NCBI GenBank assembly: GCA_037176845.1
Contig: JAYKXP010000003.1
Span: 744,001-808,000 of the forward strand
Source: Paramarasmius palmivorus
Lineage: Eukaryota > Basidiomycota > Agaricomycetes > Agaricales > Marasmiaceae
Reading direction: 5' to 3'
DNA length: 64,000 nt
Shown: one piece after another, positions 12,182-25,431 of the stretch
Numbering within the stretch: the stretch's first letter is position 1
Layout: each line of letters opens with the position of its first letter
Notes under the pieces: generated by a model
Databases searched by the model: none
Told to the model about the DNA's origin: nothing
Seen by the model: the letters and a program-made list of their open reading frames with translations, nothing else
Program-made: the position numbers and the translations under genes

Positions 12182-15133
12182 TCAATTTCCACCATCGACT
12201 TTCTGAAGCACACTGTCCAGTTTCTTGCGTAGGTCCCTGATCTCGTTGAGAAGAAGTGTATCGCTGGACTAGACCAAAATCAACTTCCAGTCCATCATAG
12301 GAAGATGTACTAACCATTGAGGTGTTCGGGAAAACTTTGATCAACTCTGTGAACGGAACCTTGCTGATTTTGAGTCCATTTTCATCGACAACCTCTGGGT
12401 CCCTAGTTTCAGGATAATCCTCAGCACCCTGATCGGTTCCATGTAGCCAATCCCTCATCCACTCCTCCCTCTGCTGCTTCAACGTGCTCTCAAAGAGTGC
12501 TATTGTAGTCAGTGGTACAAAGAATATAAAACTCATGATGACTCGGTTCAGCTACGAAACCATCGTCAGCCACTTTGGGCGTCAACAATATACGATAAGC
12601 GCACCTTAGCGTACGCCTTGCGGTCAAGACACCATCTAAACACGACTTCAGCCAAGCTCAGCGCAGATGGATCATAGCACGCACTCAAAAGGCGATACGA
12701 AGAATACCTCAATCAGATTGAAAGGTGCTGGATAGACGTAAGAATCTGGTGCTCGAACCATGCTCACTGTCTTCCCAGCGAAGAATGCCAGATACTGCGC
12801 TTCTGCGTCGTCCACCACCTTGAAGACGGTTAGTAACAGTTCCGATAATCAGCTTCACATTGGCTCACATCTTCGTAAGCAGAAGAAAACAACGAGATGA
12901 GTACGTTGAGTAGAATGACTGCCGTCACGACATTCCACCTGGAGACAATCAGGTAAAGCGATCATGCAAGAGTGTTAGCGCACTCACAAGTAGTACATGA
13001 GTTGCCCAGCGGTGCTAACGAGATATCAGTAACGAAACCTTACCTTCACATGAAGATTACCTTGCCGAGTATCTCTCGAAATCGGGGGACCTAAGAAGCC
13101 GATCAGCTGGCGTCGCGTTTGGTAGCAAAGGACGTACTGTAGAACCGCTTGCACAAGGGCGTGTACAACCTAGTACCATTACCAGTGAGTAGGCGGTACT
13201 ATTCGAGGATGGATGAGCTTACATCGGCTTGCGGTTCTGTTCTCCCGTCGGCGGCATCTAGAGCGTACATCGCCTGTGCGAATCCGAGAGCCATTATTGA
13301 CAAAAGCTGAAAAGCGATAAGAAGTTGGCTCGTCAAGCGTGAGGTAATCTCACAGCGAAGAATATTCCCGACTCTTGCAGCATCCGGGCCACACAGATTT
13401 GCATCATCCCGACGTATCTGTAGTACAAGCATCGGACAGTGACCACGTTTTTATGCAGTCAACTTACTTGTATCCATCAAAAACAGTGATGAGCTCTGAG
13501 AAGATGTCAGTGCATCACCCGGTAGAAAAGGCATGAGGGCCTCACTCATCCTGAAAAAATGAAACCAAAGTCAGTTGATAACACGTCAAAAAGTATTCGT
13601 TATTTACCATATGAAAGGGGAGACAAAACTCAGGACTTGGAAACTGACCGTCCCCATATTTAAACTTCCATCTTTTATACCAACCATTCTCAGCACGAAG
13701 GCTGCAACCAACAGCGAGTCCGTGATCATGGAGATCACATTCCAGAAGGTGAATGCCCGATAGCTGACGAACCGGAGGAGCTTGAAGACCTGCATAACTG
13801 CTCAGTTTACTGCTTTACAATCCCCTGTTGTTGGCTTACTTTGATGGCATCTAAAATGCGATTTAATTCAGTCCACGATAACCCAATGACATATAACTAA
13901 CCTTCGACACAGATGGAAAGCGCAAGGACATATAGAACAACCTCCCACTCGTCAAGTGTGGTGGCGTAGGTCTCATCTGCTAGCCTTTCTACTGGCTGAC
14001 GCACTGTTACGAAGTCAAGATGAATGCAAAAATATCACAAAGTCTGGTGCCCGTACCAGCTTGAGAATAAGCCAAAAGGAAGAATAGCCAGACTATGATA
14101 CGAAAGATGTTTTGATACCTTGAGACACGGTGAGCTGTTTTTTGGTAAAATTGGACAATAGTTGGACATACCTCGGCACACAGAGACGCGAAGGATCGAG
14201 GTGGGTCCAAAATCCGCCATGTTCCCTTTCTTCATAAGCGACATCTGAAATATTCGGTTTCGTAACATTTCATGGCCATGATTTGAGTAAACGTACAATC
14301 AACATCCAGGTCGTCGTTATTCTTCTGAATGATATCGCCGACCCACAACGCATTGACGACTAGAGGAGCGTCTTAATAGCAATCATGCAGTCATTGAAGT
14401 TAACTCACCGTCTTGAGCTTCGCTGGATGACAAGAAGATCGTGCTTGTACCGAGTCAGAAGCCTGGCTGACTTGAGTACAAGAGATATCTTACCAGTGGG
14501 AATCAATGGCCATTTCCAACGCACTAGTCAGGTCACTCTCGTCTCCGTCAATCTGAATGTGTCTGTAACGCGTAGACATAACAGCCGTGAGACGATCTGG
14601 CGATGTTTTGTGCACGATTCTTCGAGCTAAGACCTCGCAAGCAATACCTGTTGTAAGGGGTATTGAGACGTTGAGATGACGCGTTCGGATATTCTGGAAG
14701 CGTTGATCTCCGAACCTCGACCATAGTTCTCATCATAATCAGCAGGATTATGGTTGGCATCCCACATAAACTCTGCTCTTGCCCTAAGAAGACAGTAAGG
14801 GAGCTAATGATGTTGAGCCCAATAACGATACCGCAAACTTGAAAGCAACACACAGCCTCGACGAAATCTCCGGCAGCTGCCATATATGCAGAAATGACCT
14901 CTGGAGTTATAATACGACTCGTGGGTTCGCTGATGCTATCCGGGTCAGCCTCTACAGGTAACAGCTGCAGCGTGAGTGCACGCAATCGTTTGACAAGCTC
15001 TATAATCACCATTTAGCAGCGCTGTAAATGGAACGATTGGTAACTCACTGGTCAGTGTGTCAGGACGAGGCTTGACCGACTCAATGGACAATAAAGAGCC
15101 TGCATCTCCATTTTCTGCTTCCTGGTTCGACAT
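12182..15133 (-). CDS. YVC1: YVC1-type TRP calcium channel
   Basis: A fungal TRP (TRPY) channel; in yeast Yvc1 releases calcium from the vacuole. The N-terminus MSNQEAENGDAGSLLS leads to ELVKRLRALTLQLLPVE, then PTSRIITPEVISAYMAAAGDFVEA, a block typical of fungal YVC1 proteins. The middle is split by many short introns and holds several hydrophobic segments (for example FQVLSFVSPFIW and IFFVPLTTIALFE). The cytosolic tail has STLKQQREEWMRDWLHG, then KISKVPFTELIKVFPNTSM, and ends in a short predicted coiled coil (LLLNEIRDLRKKLDSVLQKV) before the stop. I did not fix all exon borders; about 15 introns seem needed. The start at 15133 follows an A/T/C-rich leader. The gene is divergent from ARPC3 (307 bp) and convergent with PSF2. 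Confidence 0.85.
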
Positions 15134-15440
15134 CGTCGTCGCAGTGAGAAAGCAAAAGGTGTTGAGGTCCCGACAGGGTTCAGGTTGATATATGACGATG
15201 AGCACGCGCCTCCCGATATTGGCAATGACGGCATATACTCGTTCCTGGTTATCCTATTTCGCTTTCCACGTCGTGACTGAGTAGGCAAGTAAATAGAAGT
15301 TTCGGATATATGCGTATTGAGAATGCTTTAAAGAAGAGGGAGAGGACACGGAAATTTTGTGAAGAACTACTTGTGTTGCATCAGTTCGCGAGGTGTTTGC
15401 CATAAGAGGTATTTATACACTTTGAACAGAACCACATACC
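15134..15440. promoter_or_regulatory. Divergent intergenic region, YVC1 / ARPC3
   Basis: A 307-bp spacer between divergent start codons. No gene is seen. It should carry the promoters of both genes; I recognise no specific factor site. Confidence 0.35.
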
Positions 15441-16144
15441 ATGCCAGTAAGCCTTGCAATAATCTACTCATTTCGCCAGTTAATCGCTCTCATACAGGCA
15501 TACCATTCATCTTTCAACGAAGTTCCGGATGTTCGTCAGGTTGGGAACATGGCCGTCTTGCCAATAAAGACTAAAATCAGAGGTCCTTCTCCCATCGGTG
15601 CGCAGTTGTCATGTCTCTCCAGCGTTCTCATTATCTCTTACATTCATTTCGTATGAAAAGCCGACCCAGAACAGCCAGACATCGTCGACGAAACACTCGA
15701 CTTGTTCCGCGCCAACTCCCTATTCCGCAACTTCGAGATCAAAGGTCCTGCAGACCGTACTCTCATCATCCTCATCCTCTTCATTTCCGATTGTCTGGCC
15801 AAGATTGGTAGTGCAAAAACGACACCAGGGAAGATTGAAGCCAGAAAATCGTTAAACACACTATCCGTCGACAGCTTCCCCATACCAGGAGATGCCAATT
15901 TTGCCCTCAATGCACACTATGCTCCCCCTGCTAGTCGTGCTGATGCTGGTGCGTAATCGTTTATATCGATATTGATCATAGTGCCAATCCTACCACAGAA
16001 TACCTGCGCTCGTACCTGACGCAAGTCAGGCAGGAGCTGTCTGAACGCTTGGTCAACATTCTTTACGCCGATGGCGATGTACCCAGCAAGTGGTGGATGT
16101 CATTCCAGAAGAGACGATTCATGAACAGAAGCTTGGGGCAATAG
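15441..16144 (+). CDS. ARC18: Arp2/3 complex subunit 3 (ARPC3, p21)
   Basis: A subunit of the Arp2/3 complex, which nucleates branched actin at endocytic sites and hyphal tips. The coding part of exon 1 is just ATGCCA, spliced (gtaagcc donor) to GCATACCATTCA to give MPAYHSSFNE, the family's conserved start. It continues VGNMAVLPIKTKIRGPSP, then after an intron IVDETLDLFRANSLFRNFEIKGPADRTLIILILFISDCL, and after the last intron EYLRSYLTQVRQELSERL..LYADG..PSKWWMSFQKRRFMNRSL. About 190 residues, the usual length. All joins are in phase. It is convergent with NOB1, with 91 bp between stops. Confidence 0.95.
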
Positions 16145-16235
16145 ACGTGATACAATGAAAGTCGTAGAAGAAACATGTATTGGTGTATCCTATCTCTCTA
16201 GGCAATGCATCTGGATTATCACCACATCCTGATCC

Positions 16236-17814
16236 TTACTTTTTGTGTCTTCGCCGCTCGTTAGGATTTCTACGCCCATATCCAATGGCTGGCATATCGT
16301 CTGTACCACCCCTCGTACGACCTTTACCGCCTGGACTCGCAGCAATGATTTCCGGCACCCAATCCGGGTCCATCCAGCTACCCACAGCCACAGAACCACC
16401 ATCCACACCTTTCGACAAGACACCCTTTACCATCTTTGCTTCTTCTCTCTCGCGTTTTGAATCAACCCGCTTCTTGGCCCTCATGTACTCAGCCTGATCC
16501 TCGCGCAGAATGAGACCGTCTCCTGTGCCAGTCTTAGCTGAACCAGGTTTTGGGGCAGGTATCGAGTACTTGGTCCCGCGGATTTTGTATTGAAAGTTGG
16601 ATTTCAGGTGAACCTGCATCACAGGAGCATCTGAATCTGCATTCGGTGTAGATAGAGTCACCGAGGCACGAATGAGCGTCGGATTGCCACACGACGGGCA
16701 GAACTTCTTAGAATTGTCTTTACATATCCTAGAATCTCGTCAGCAAGGGAACCGCAATGATACGGAGAGGACAAACTTGAAGCAGGCATGACACCGGAGT
16801 ACCCATGTTTTGACTCTCTGTATTCTTTTCCCTTCCGTTCCAACTAGGTTGAGGCCCATCTGCAGCAAGACGTTCTGCATCGCAAAATCGGCAGTCATAC
16901 ATCCAACAGAAATATATTCATCCTTCTGCTTGCCCTTCTTACCACTACCACTTGGCAACAGGTCTAGTGCACGGGATTTGTGAAGGCCGACGTTGGAGGG
17001 TGTTATCCATTCGCCTTCACCGTCGTCTTCGTCCGAAGGATCTTCGTATAACGGGACAGCGGCAGAAGCGTTGGATGGCAGAGCGGGAGTGGGAGTAGGC
17101 TGGGCATTTGAAGACGACTTATCGTCTTCGATGGGTCGAAGCTCAACATCCAGGGGCTCTCGTTCTACTTCGTCTTTTAGCAATTCTGCTTCTTGGCCGT
17201 CATCTTCGTTCTCTGATTTACTTTCATCTTCTGAAGATTCCGCCGCCTCATTTGCCTCTCCAGGTTGTTCAATGTCTTCGGATATCTGCGATTCGTGTGC
17301 AGCATTAACCGCCGTTTCAAGTGATTGAGAGCCCGACGAAGTCTACTATTCCTAACATCAGCATTGGCTAATTAAAAGTCGTTGCAAAACTCGCCTCTGT
17401 TGGGACATCATTCTTTTGTTGTTCCGATTCTTGTTTCTTGGCTTGCTCATGTAGCGTATGCGTTAAAGCAAGGACACAAATATCGGGATGGGAGAGAACA
17501 GAGTAATCTCCGGTCTTCTTTGCCCATTGGATTACTTTTTTTTTGAGGAATGATCAGAATAGATCGAGTCTACAAGATACCCTCGACGCACCTGTAGCCA
17601 AACTCGCTGGATCAGGATTCTTCACTTCTATTTTGATCCCATAGTTGAGGCCCAGGCGTTCCAGGTGTTCTTTTGCGTTTTTATCCTTCAACTCGGAGAG
17701 AACTTGGGGTACTGTAACATATGTTTCGGCAAGTCCTCGCAAGGGCGAGAGTGAAAGGAGAGGGCCTGCATCAAGCACAAGAGTTTTGCATTTTGGTTGC
17801 TGAACGGCTGTCAT
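16236..17814 (-). CDS. NOB1: 20S pre-rRNA endonuclease NOB1
   Basis: Nob1 makes the final cut at the 3' end of 18S rRNA in cytoplasmic pre-40S particles. Exon 1 begins MTAVQQPKCKTLVLDAGPLLSLSPLRG, the PIN-domain start with its Asp. Exon 2 gives VIQWAKKTGDYSVLSHPDICVLALTHTL, with a further acidic PIN site (HPD). An acidic linker (EDESKSENEDDGQE) precedes the conserved CMTADFAMQNVLLQMGLNLV and the zinc ribbon CHACFK..FCPSCGNPTLIR, ending in a basic tail (RRNPNERRRHKK). The intron between exons 2 and 3 (17343-17394) fits a GC-AG model, GAG|GCGAGT...TAG, because no GT donor there keeps the frame. Length is family-like. It is divergent from LEU2 with 199 bp between starts. Confidence 0.93.
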
Positions 17815-18013
17815 GGTATGAGTTACCCCGAGAATGATGCCAATCCCTTCGCCGACTCGAGACTCGAGATGGAGGTGTAAAGGGAAAAAAAATTGATCTG
17901 CCTATTTCGGCCGATGGTCCTTGTGTCCGAAAGCTATCGATATTTATACAGAGAACCGAGACTACCGTTTCCTAACTTTCCCCTTCATAGACTCTCTTAC
18001 CACTTATCAGAAT

Positions 18014-19368
<1,355 letters not shown>

Positions 19369-19444
19369 AGTTGATTCGTGTATGATAATTAGTAGAAAAT
19401 GTACAATACTAAACACCATTGTAGAAAAAACTATTATCCCTAAA

Positions 19445-21055
19445 TCAGTAAAAGCGAGTGCTCATGGGTTCTTTTCCATCTATAAGCCTTCTATACACGA
19501 TGTTACTCGTAAAGGACGACCACTTTTATATGGATTAGTCTTCTTTGTATGAGAGAACCAACGAAAACTTACCCCGTTGCCAATGAACACGGCGGCCCTT
19601 CTTCCAAAGTCCATATCAACAGCCATGCCAACATCTGTTTGTTCCTGGTCCAACACAAGGTCACGGCTGGTTCTAATCGTGTGCCAGCCGTCACTTTTCA
19701 GAACGTCCTTCAGCTGGTCCAACCAGTCGCTCTCCTCATTCGTTAGAAGATACAACACATCCAGCATTCTCTCCTCACCCTTCTTCCTCCCTTCCGCAAT
19801 GTAATCTGCACGAGAATCTCGTACCTTTTGAACGATCGCATCAAAACTTGGAAGGCAACGCTCCATGTACTTCGCTGTGTTTTCTGGCGTGTTATATCCC
19901 CAACCTCCGCCTGGTGGTGGAGTGAAGTGGTCGGGCAAGGAAGGTAAGAGGTTCCAGCAGTAGAATGTAGAGTTCCACTTGGCTAGATCGTAACATGCAT
20001 CTTTGAAGTCACCGCGCCGAAGATGCATGGCAAGCATACGGTCGAACGGCCTCAAGGAGGCTGGTTGTGCTGGATGTGAGCCATGGGGTAGGAATAGGTA
20101 CATATTCCTCTCAACGGCGCTGTTAACGATGGGAGAACTTGCGAGGAGGCGAGATGTAGGGGAGCGGGAGAAAGACTCCCAAAGGTTGAGGATGCGGTCT
20201 GAACCTATCAAGTACAGGTCGAAAACTTGCGGGAAATTGTCAACGGCCCGAAGCTCTGGTTGAACTTCGATACAACGTTCGGGAGCTTCCAGGAGAAGTT
20301 TTTTCCAAGTTTCGAATATCGTAATGCCGTCAGCCCACTGAATCGCTGGCTTTACGTCGCGGGTGTTGATAATACGGCGTTCGGATTTCGGGCATACGAT
20401 GTCGAACCATTTGTCGGAGATGCTCCGTGGAGCGGAATCGCCGGGCTCCCAAGAGCCTCCTGCAGTGGGTCCAGAAATAATAGCGTTGAGAGGAGTGTGT
20501 GGAAAGATGCCGCCAATCTTCCAAGTCGACCATGGGTAGTATTCCCTCTTCCAAATGTAATCTTGAAATACATATGCTCTGTTGGACTCGTACGCCAGGT
20601 GAGCGTTCAAGAGCCTATAAGGATGTTATTCAGTACGATCCCTTGGCACCCAGTCAACAGAGAACCACCTTTCGTTAAAGACATTATTCCATCCCTAGTA
20701 CGACAGAGAAAGTCAACAGAGCACGAGGCAAACCAACGAACCAACAAACCAGTTTCTGTATTTCATTGGAGAATCTTACATAGCGGCCCTTTGCGCCTTC
20801 GGGAAAAGGTAATTCGAGGTTGTGCTGAGGCAAGCTGTCTTCCCAGCCCTTCAATTTGGTGTAGGTCGGTGCGCCAAAAGGTAGTGCTCGCTTCCGGTTT
20901 CTACCAACGTGAAAGGTGAGAAGAACTAAGATACCGAGTCCGAGAATCACCAGTCGATAAACGCGTCGTCTACCTGTGCCCAGGGGATGGAAGACTGTCC
21001 AGAGAAAATCCCTTGGGCTACCATCCCTGGACTTGGAGGGCCTAAGCCTTGCCAT
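19445..21055 (-). CDS. O-fucosyltransferase-like type II membrane protein, copy 1
   Basis: A predicted Golgi/ER glycosyltransferase of the protein O-fucosyltransferase-like superfamily. A short cytosolic N-tail (MARLRPSKSRDGSPRDFLW) precedes a membrane anchor (LVILGLGILVLLTFHVG). The lumenal domain shows NAHLAYESNRAYVFQDY, LNAIISGPTAGG, the donor-site motif HLRRGDF, and DVGMAVDMDFGRRAAVFIGNGWSSFTSNIV near the end, matching the DMEI...FIGNGFSS block of O-FucT proteins. It ends KEPMSTRFY. Introns lie near the N-terminal third (about 20645-20750) and at about 19525-19573. About 500 residues. A paralogue follows directly upstream in the same orientation (21431-23012). The acceptor substrate is unknown. 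Confidence 0.82.
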
Positions 21056-21430
21056 TCTGGAGGACTAGAAATGGACAGGGCGCCAGCTGGGTTTGAAATT
21101 GTAAACAGTAATTTCGTCCGCTTCTTACGTGAACAATTACATGTGTCGGATGAGGCCGTCGTATCGCAGCGTATCACCTGGCCAGCATTCTTACCTTGAG
21201 GGAAGAATTGGCGTGAAGGCGCGTGTTGTTGCTACTACATAGTACGTGGTACTAGAGAGAACACTGTTCGGCTGAACACACCACATGATCAGATCAGTTT
21301 GAGTTTCTTCTCAATGTCAACTTTACCTCAAACCCTATGAATGTAGACATCTACATCGAAACTGGAGTTATTATATGAATGCATAACTGCATGACTACAC
21401 TACTTTCCCAAGGATGAAGGAATACCTAGT
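21056..21430. other. Spacer between tandem O-fucosyltransferase-like paralogues
   Basis: A 375-bp spacer that must hold the terminator of copy 2 and the promoter of copy 1 (both minus strand). No gene or repeat is recognised. Confidence 0.35.
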
Positions 21431-23012
21431 TCAATAGAATCGAATGCTAACCGGCTCCTTTCCGTCAACAAGTCTTCTATGGACGATGTTGCTGGTAAAA
21501 GAAGACCACTATGACCGTGTCAGAAGGATTCGTGTCGTATTGAGAAATCGAGGAACATACCCCATTACCGATAAAAACGGCTGCCCTTCTCGCAATATCC
21601 ATATCCACAGCCATATTCACATCTGTCTGCTCCTGATCCAAAACAAGATCGCGGCTTGTTCTAATCGTATGCCATCCATCGGCCCTCAATGAATCCTTCA
21701 GTCGGTCCAGCCAGTCACTTTCCTCATTCGTGAGGAGGTACATAACGTCGAGCGTCCTGTCAAATTTCTCCCCCTTTTTCCTCCCTGCTGCAACGTAATC
21801 GTTCCGTGAGTCCCGCACCTTCTGAACGATGGCATCGAAAGTTGGTAGACAGTGTTCCATGTACTTTTCTTCGTTTTCTGGCGTATTCTTTCCCCACTCA
21901 CCTCCCGGAGGAGGAATGAACTTGTCCGGAAGCTCTGGAAGGAGGTTCCAGCTATAAAACGTGGAATTCCAAGTCGCTAGTCCCACGCACGCTTCCTTGT
22001 AATCTCCGCGCCGAACATGCATTGCAAGCAAGCGATCGAATGGATTATGAGAAACGGGACGAGGCGGACGGGGACCATGAGGTAAAAATAGGTACTGGTT
22101 GCGTATGACAGCACTATCCACGACCGGTGAGCTCGCTAGAAGTCGTGAGGTGGGCGACTTGGAGAACTCTTCCCAGAGGGAAAGGATGCGGTCAGTACCC
22201 CACAAATAGAGGTCGAACACTTGAGGAAAACCGTCAACGGATCTGTCCTCGGGTACAATTTCTATGCATCGCTCCGGTGCATCAGTCAAGACTTTCTTCC
22301 AAGCGTCAAAGATCTCTCTGCCAGATGACCACTGAACAGGAGGCTTGACTTCGCGTGTATTGATTACGCGTCGTTGAGACTCCGGACAAACGACATCGAA
22401 CCATTTTTCGGACACGCTCCGTGGCGCGGGGTCTCCTGCTTCCCAAAGGCCGCCTGCAGTTGGTCCAGAAATGATGGCGTTCAGAGGGGTCCTTGGAGGC
22501 CGTTCCAGGAATTCGGACTCGGGCCATGCATAGTAGTCTGGTTTCCATACATAGTCCTGGAAGACGTATGCACGTTTCGACTCGTAAGCAAGGTGAGCGT
22601 TCATGAGGACTTCGTTGAGGACATTGTTCCATCCCAGCATTTTGATCTGCGAAAGGTTCAGCAGGTTCTGGTACACTCGTGCAGAAGAATACTCTACCTG
22701 ATTCGAAAATTTGACGTATCGTCCATCTCTGCCCTCTGGAAATGGTAAATCCAAGTTATGTTGCGGTAACTTGGCCTCCCAATCTTTGAGTCGCTCGTAT
22801 GTTGGGGGCCCGAACCCTAATGTCGCCTTCCCCTTCCTTGATCCTCCACCATACAGGTCCGTAGAATGCGTGAGGCCTGTAAGGAACGTAATCGCGAGGA
22901 AGACGCCGACTCCAAGGATAACCAGTCGCCTTTTACCCGTGCCGATGAACTGCACGACTCGGCTCGAGAACTTCTGGCCAGTGGGCAGTCGTTGGTATGA
23001 CCAGCTCGACAT
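21431..23012 (-). CDS. O-fucosyltransferase-like type II membrane protein, copy 2
   Basis: Tandem paralogue of the gene at 19445-21055, with the same plan: N-tail MSSWSYQRLPTGQKF, membrane anchor LVILGVGVFLAITFLTGL, lumenal domain with LGWNNVLNEVLMNAHLAYESKRAYVFQDY, LNAIISGPTAGGLWEAGD, HVRRGDYKEACVGL, WHTIRTSRDLVLDQEQTDV, and GNGWSSFTSNIVHRRL. It ends KEPVSIRFY. It is almost free of introns: one near the 3' end (about 21507-21560), at the same place (GNG/WSS) as in copy 1, which shows common descent. Copy 1 has extra introns in its N-terminal part and lacks the segment SSARVYQNLLNLSQIKM seen here. About 510 residues. The RRGD and C-terminal blocks are intact, so it is probably active. Confidence 0.83.
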
Positions 23013-23461
23013 GATTGAGGGGGTATCGCAGAGAGAAGAGTTCGACGGACAACATGGCGCACATGCCGCCAGTGTGACTCAAAAGGGGTTGGATCATGAT
23101 TAGACTTTTGCCCAGCAAACGATGGTGTAAGTGTTGACCTCATGTGGGAAATTTTCGCATACCTTTAGATTGATAAGAAGCGAACCAATCGCTTGCTACA
23201 AGCCATTCTTGGTGCCATCTATTCATGTAGTCCTGAGAGGCCGGTCCTGATTCGATGGGTATTTATTGGGTCTTTGAATATTTATTGGCTGGAGTTAACT
23301 GGTCTAGTGGCCTACGCAGGAGGACACTGGAAAATCTGATACAGGAACAGGCGGTAAATAACCGAACATTTCAATGATTTTGATGGTTCAGAATCTTTCG
23401 GTACGCATGCTCTATAAATTCACTTACATATGAAGGCTACCCCTACGACCTGTAATGACTC
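23013..23461. other. Intergenic region between O-fucosyltransferase-like copy 2 and DUF6534 gene
   Basis: A 449-bp spacer with AT-rich stretches (for example tatttattgggtctttgaatatttattgg around 23260). It should include the promoter of the minus-strand gene starting at 23012. No gene recognised. Confidence 0.35.
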
Positions 23462-25097
23462 TTAGTTTCGACTGGATATCCTGTTCCTCGTCATACTACC
23501 TCGTTCAAATGCATCCAACCTCGGAGAGCTGAGCTGCAACTCTGAAGGGATCCCCGACGCCGCAGCTACTCTTCCATGGGCAATACCCTCTACTGCGACC
23601 GTGCTTTTACCGCTATTTACAGACCCCCGAGCCGTCCCGCACACAGTAGGAGAAACCAAGGGATCAATCATCTGGTGCATGTAGGATCAGGCATGTCGTC
23701 GAGAAAACGCTACGTGCATATCTATGGCTCACCTCCGTATTAGAATGTTCTTGAATCGGAGTCGAGTTCCATTGCCACGAAGTCAAATCGACACGCCCCA
23801 GATCATTCGATTGCATACGAAGACGTAGGTTTTGTCTCGCGTTCAGAGTACGCAAGAGCCCAAAAGCATAGAACTTCCCGGCCATGAGTGTAAAGAGGAT
23901 GGTGAGATTCGCTCTTTCGGACTGCAAATACGAAGTTGAGGTTCACAATATCAAATGAAGAGCTGCAGTACATACGAAGCGATACAGGCTGACTGCAATG
24001 ATCATAGAGGTGGCTGGAAGAACCGCGGATTGAAAGGTGATGCCAATGACTCGATGAATTACATCGTCAGCCGCAGTGGTACCCGCTTTCGATCGCCAGA
24101 GTACTGTGACCACTAGCAAAACAATTTTCGTTAAAAGAGGTGCCGAGAAAGTGCCTGTAAACGGACGTACAGATTGATGCGACGGTTATGTCCAGAACTA
24201 CAGAAGTATCAGCATCATGAACGGCTAGTTGTGTATTGTAGGGCCCTCACATAATGAAAGGGAAATCCAGAGAGTGAAGGCAACACGACTCTAGATGGTG
24301 CACATGAGAACTTTGAGGTAACTCTAGAGAGCAAGTTCATACAGAAAAGACGAGACTCTGTCTCTGAGAAAAGATGAGTTTAGAACGCAGCCCATAGCAT
24401 ACAAAGGGTCACCTTCTCATCTATGCTAAGATGGTGGAATATCATCGCAATGTTTACGACCTGGTTGAAGAATGTTGGAAGATGCAACCCTTCTTCTCAT
24501 CTTGATCCACGTACAAGAAACACGTTAATCGCCGCTATGAAGGCAGCTAACATTGAGAGGGGATAGAGAACCCAAGGTTTCTTATCAGTCATCTATGGAG
24601 AGGTCAACATCGCTTAAGTATATAAGGTGAACTTTGACGCACCTTCCAACACCTCCTTATAAAAAACGACTGACACAGCGAACAGATGCAGCCATTGAAG
24701 AATAAATCCGTCCAAGAGAGAACACTATGAGACTGAACAACGCGTAAGTACGAGCGATCTGCGTGATGGAAACAAGACGGACCACTCACCCACGGTCTGT
24801 GATGTACTACGACTAACCAGAGTTTGTAGACTTCGATGATAGTTTGTGTGCTGGGCGATCTATTCAGATACTTCGTTTAGCGATGGAAAAAGAGTCGAAG
24901 ACGTACATGGAAAGTAAGACGACGCTAGCGGTGAAGATCCGTTTCTGCCTCGAATCGTCCGGAAAGACAACCCAATACTTGACTGCTTGTCCAACGACCA
25001 GTCCAATCATGAAAGATTGAAAGACCCCGTCGAGTACCAATGCGCTAGAAGCTTCTTCATAGTGGTTCTTGGGTAAAGTGGTACCGTTAGCGTTCAT
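23462..25097 (-). CDS. DUF6534-type multi-pass membrane protein
   Basis: A member of a large Agaricomycete family of seven-helix-like membrane proteins of unknown role. The start MNANGTTLPKNHYEE leads to ALVLDGVFQSFMIGLVVGQAVKYWVVFPDDS, then TIIEVYKLWLVVVHHRPW, then SHSVLSWTDLFFNGCICSLCQSFFIRRCWK, then TDKKPWVLYPLSMLAAFIAAIN. The DUF6534 core helix pair follows (DDVIHRVIGITFQSAVLPATSMIIAVSLYRF and ANLTILFTLMAGKFYAFGLLRTLNARQNL). A cytosolic Ser-rich tail ends NRISSRN. Many short introns split it; not every border is fixed. The family assignment rests on the WTDLFFNG...QSFF block and the AGKFY..LLRTLNARQ signature. Ligand or transport function is unknown. Confidence 0.75.
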
Positions 25098-25431
25098 AGG
25101 ATGAGATATGGAGAAGGGAAACCTCGGTTGAGTTGACGACTGAAACAGTGAGGCCCCACGATCGAATGAAACCAACTAAATTGATACAGTGTGTATGCAA
25201 AGGCTCTCCAAGGGACGGTAGTAACCTGCCAGTGCTGCCAGAGAAAAGAATATGGAACAACAGAATAACGTAGAACATGCTAGGATAGAAAAGACATTGA
25301 ACAGTAAACACCGGCCAGTCATAAGTATATATAAGTATGGCGATTAAGAGAGCATACGCATATAACAAGACGAAAACCACATAGCGGGACGGACGAAAGC
25401 AAGCCGAGATTGTGACAGGGATCATACATCA
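25098..25431. other. Intergenic spacer, minus-strand genes
   Basis: A 334-bp stretch upstream of the DUF6534 gene. A hydrophobic open frame runs across it on the minus strand (about 25425-25100), but it has no start-site support and no family match that I recognise; it may be a shadow or an unspliced upstream leader. Confidence 0.3.

Noticed and set aside
16993..17328. Ser-rich plus-strand frame
   Set aside because: Antisense to the acidic linker of NOB1; Ser runs are the complement of Glu/Asp codons.
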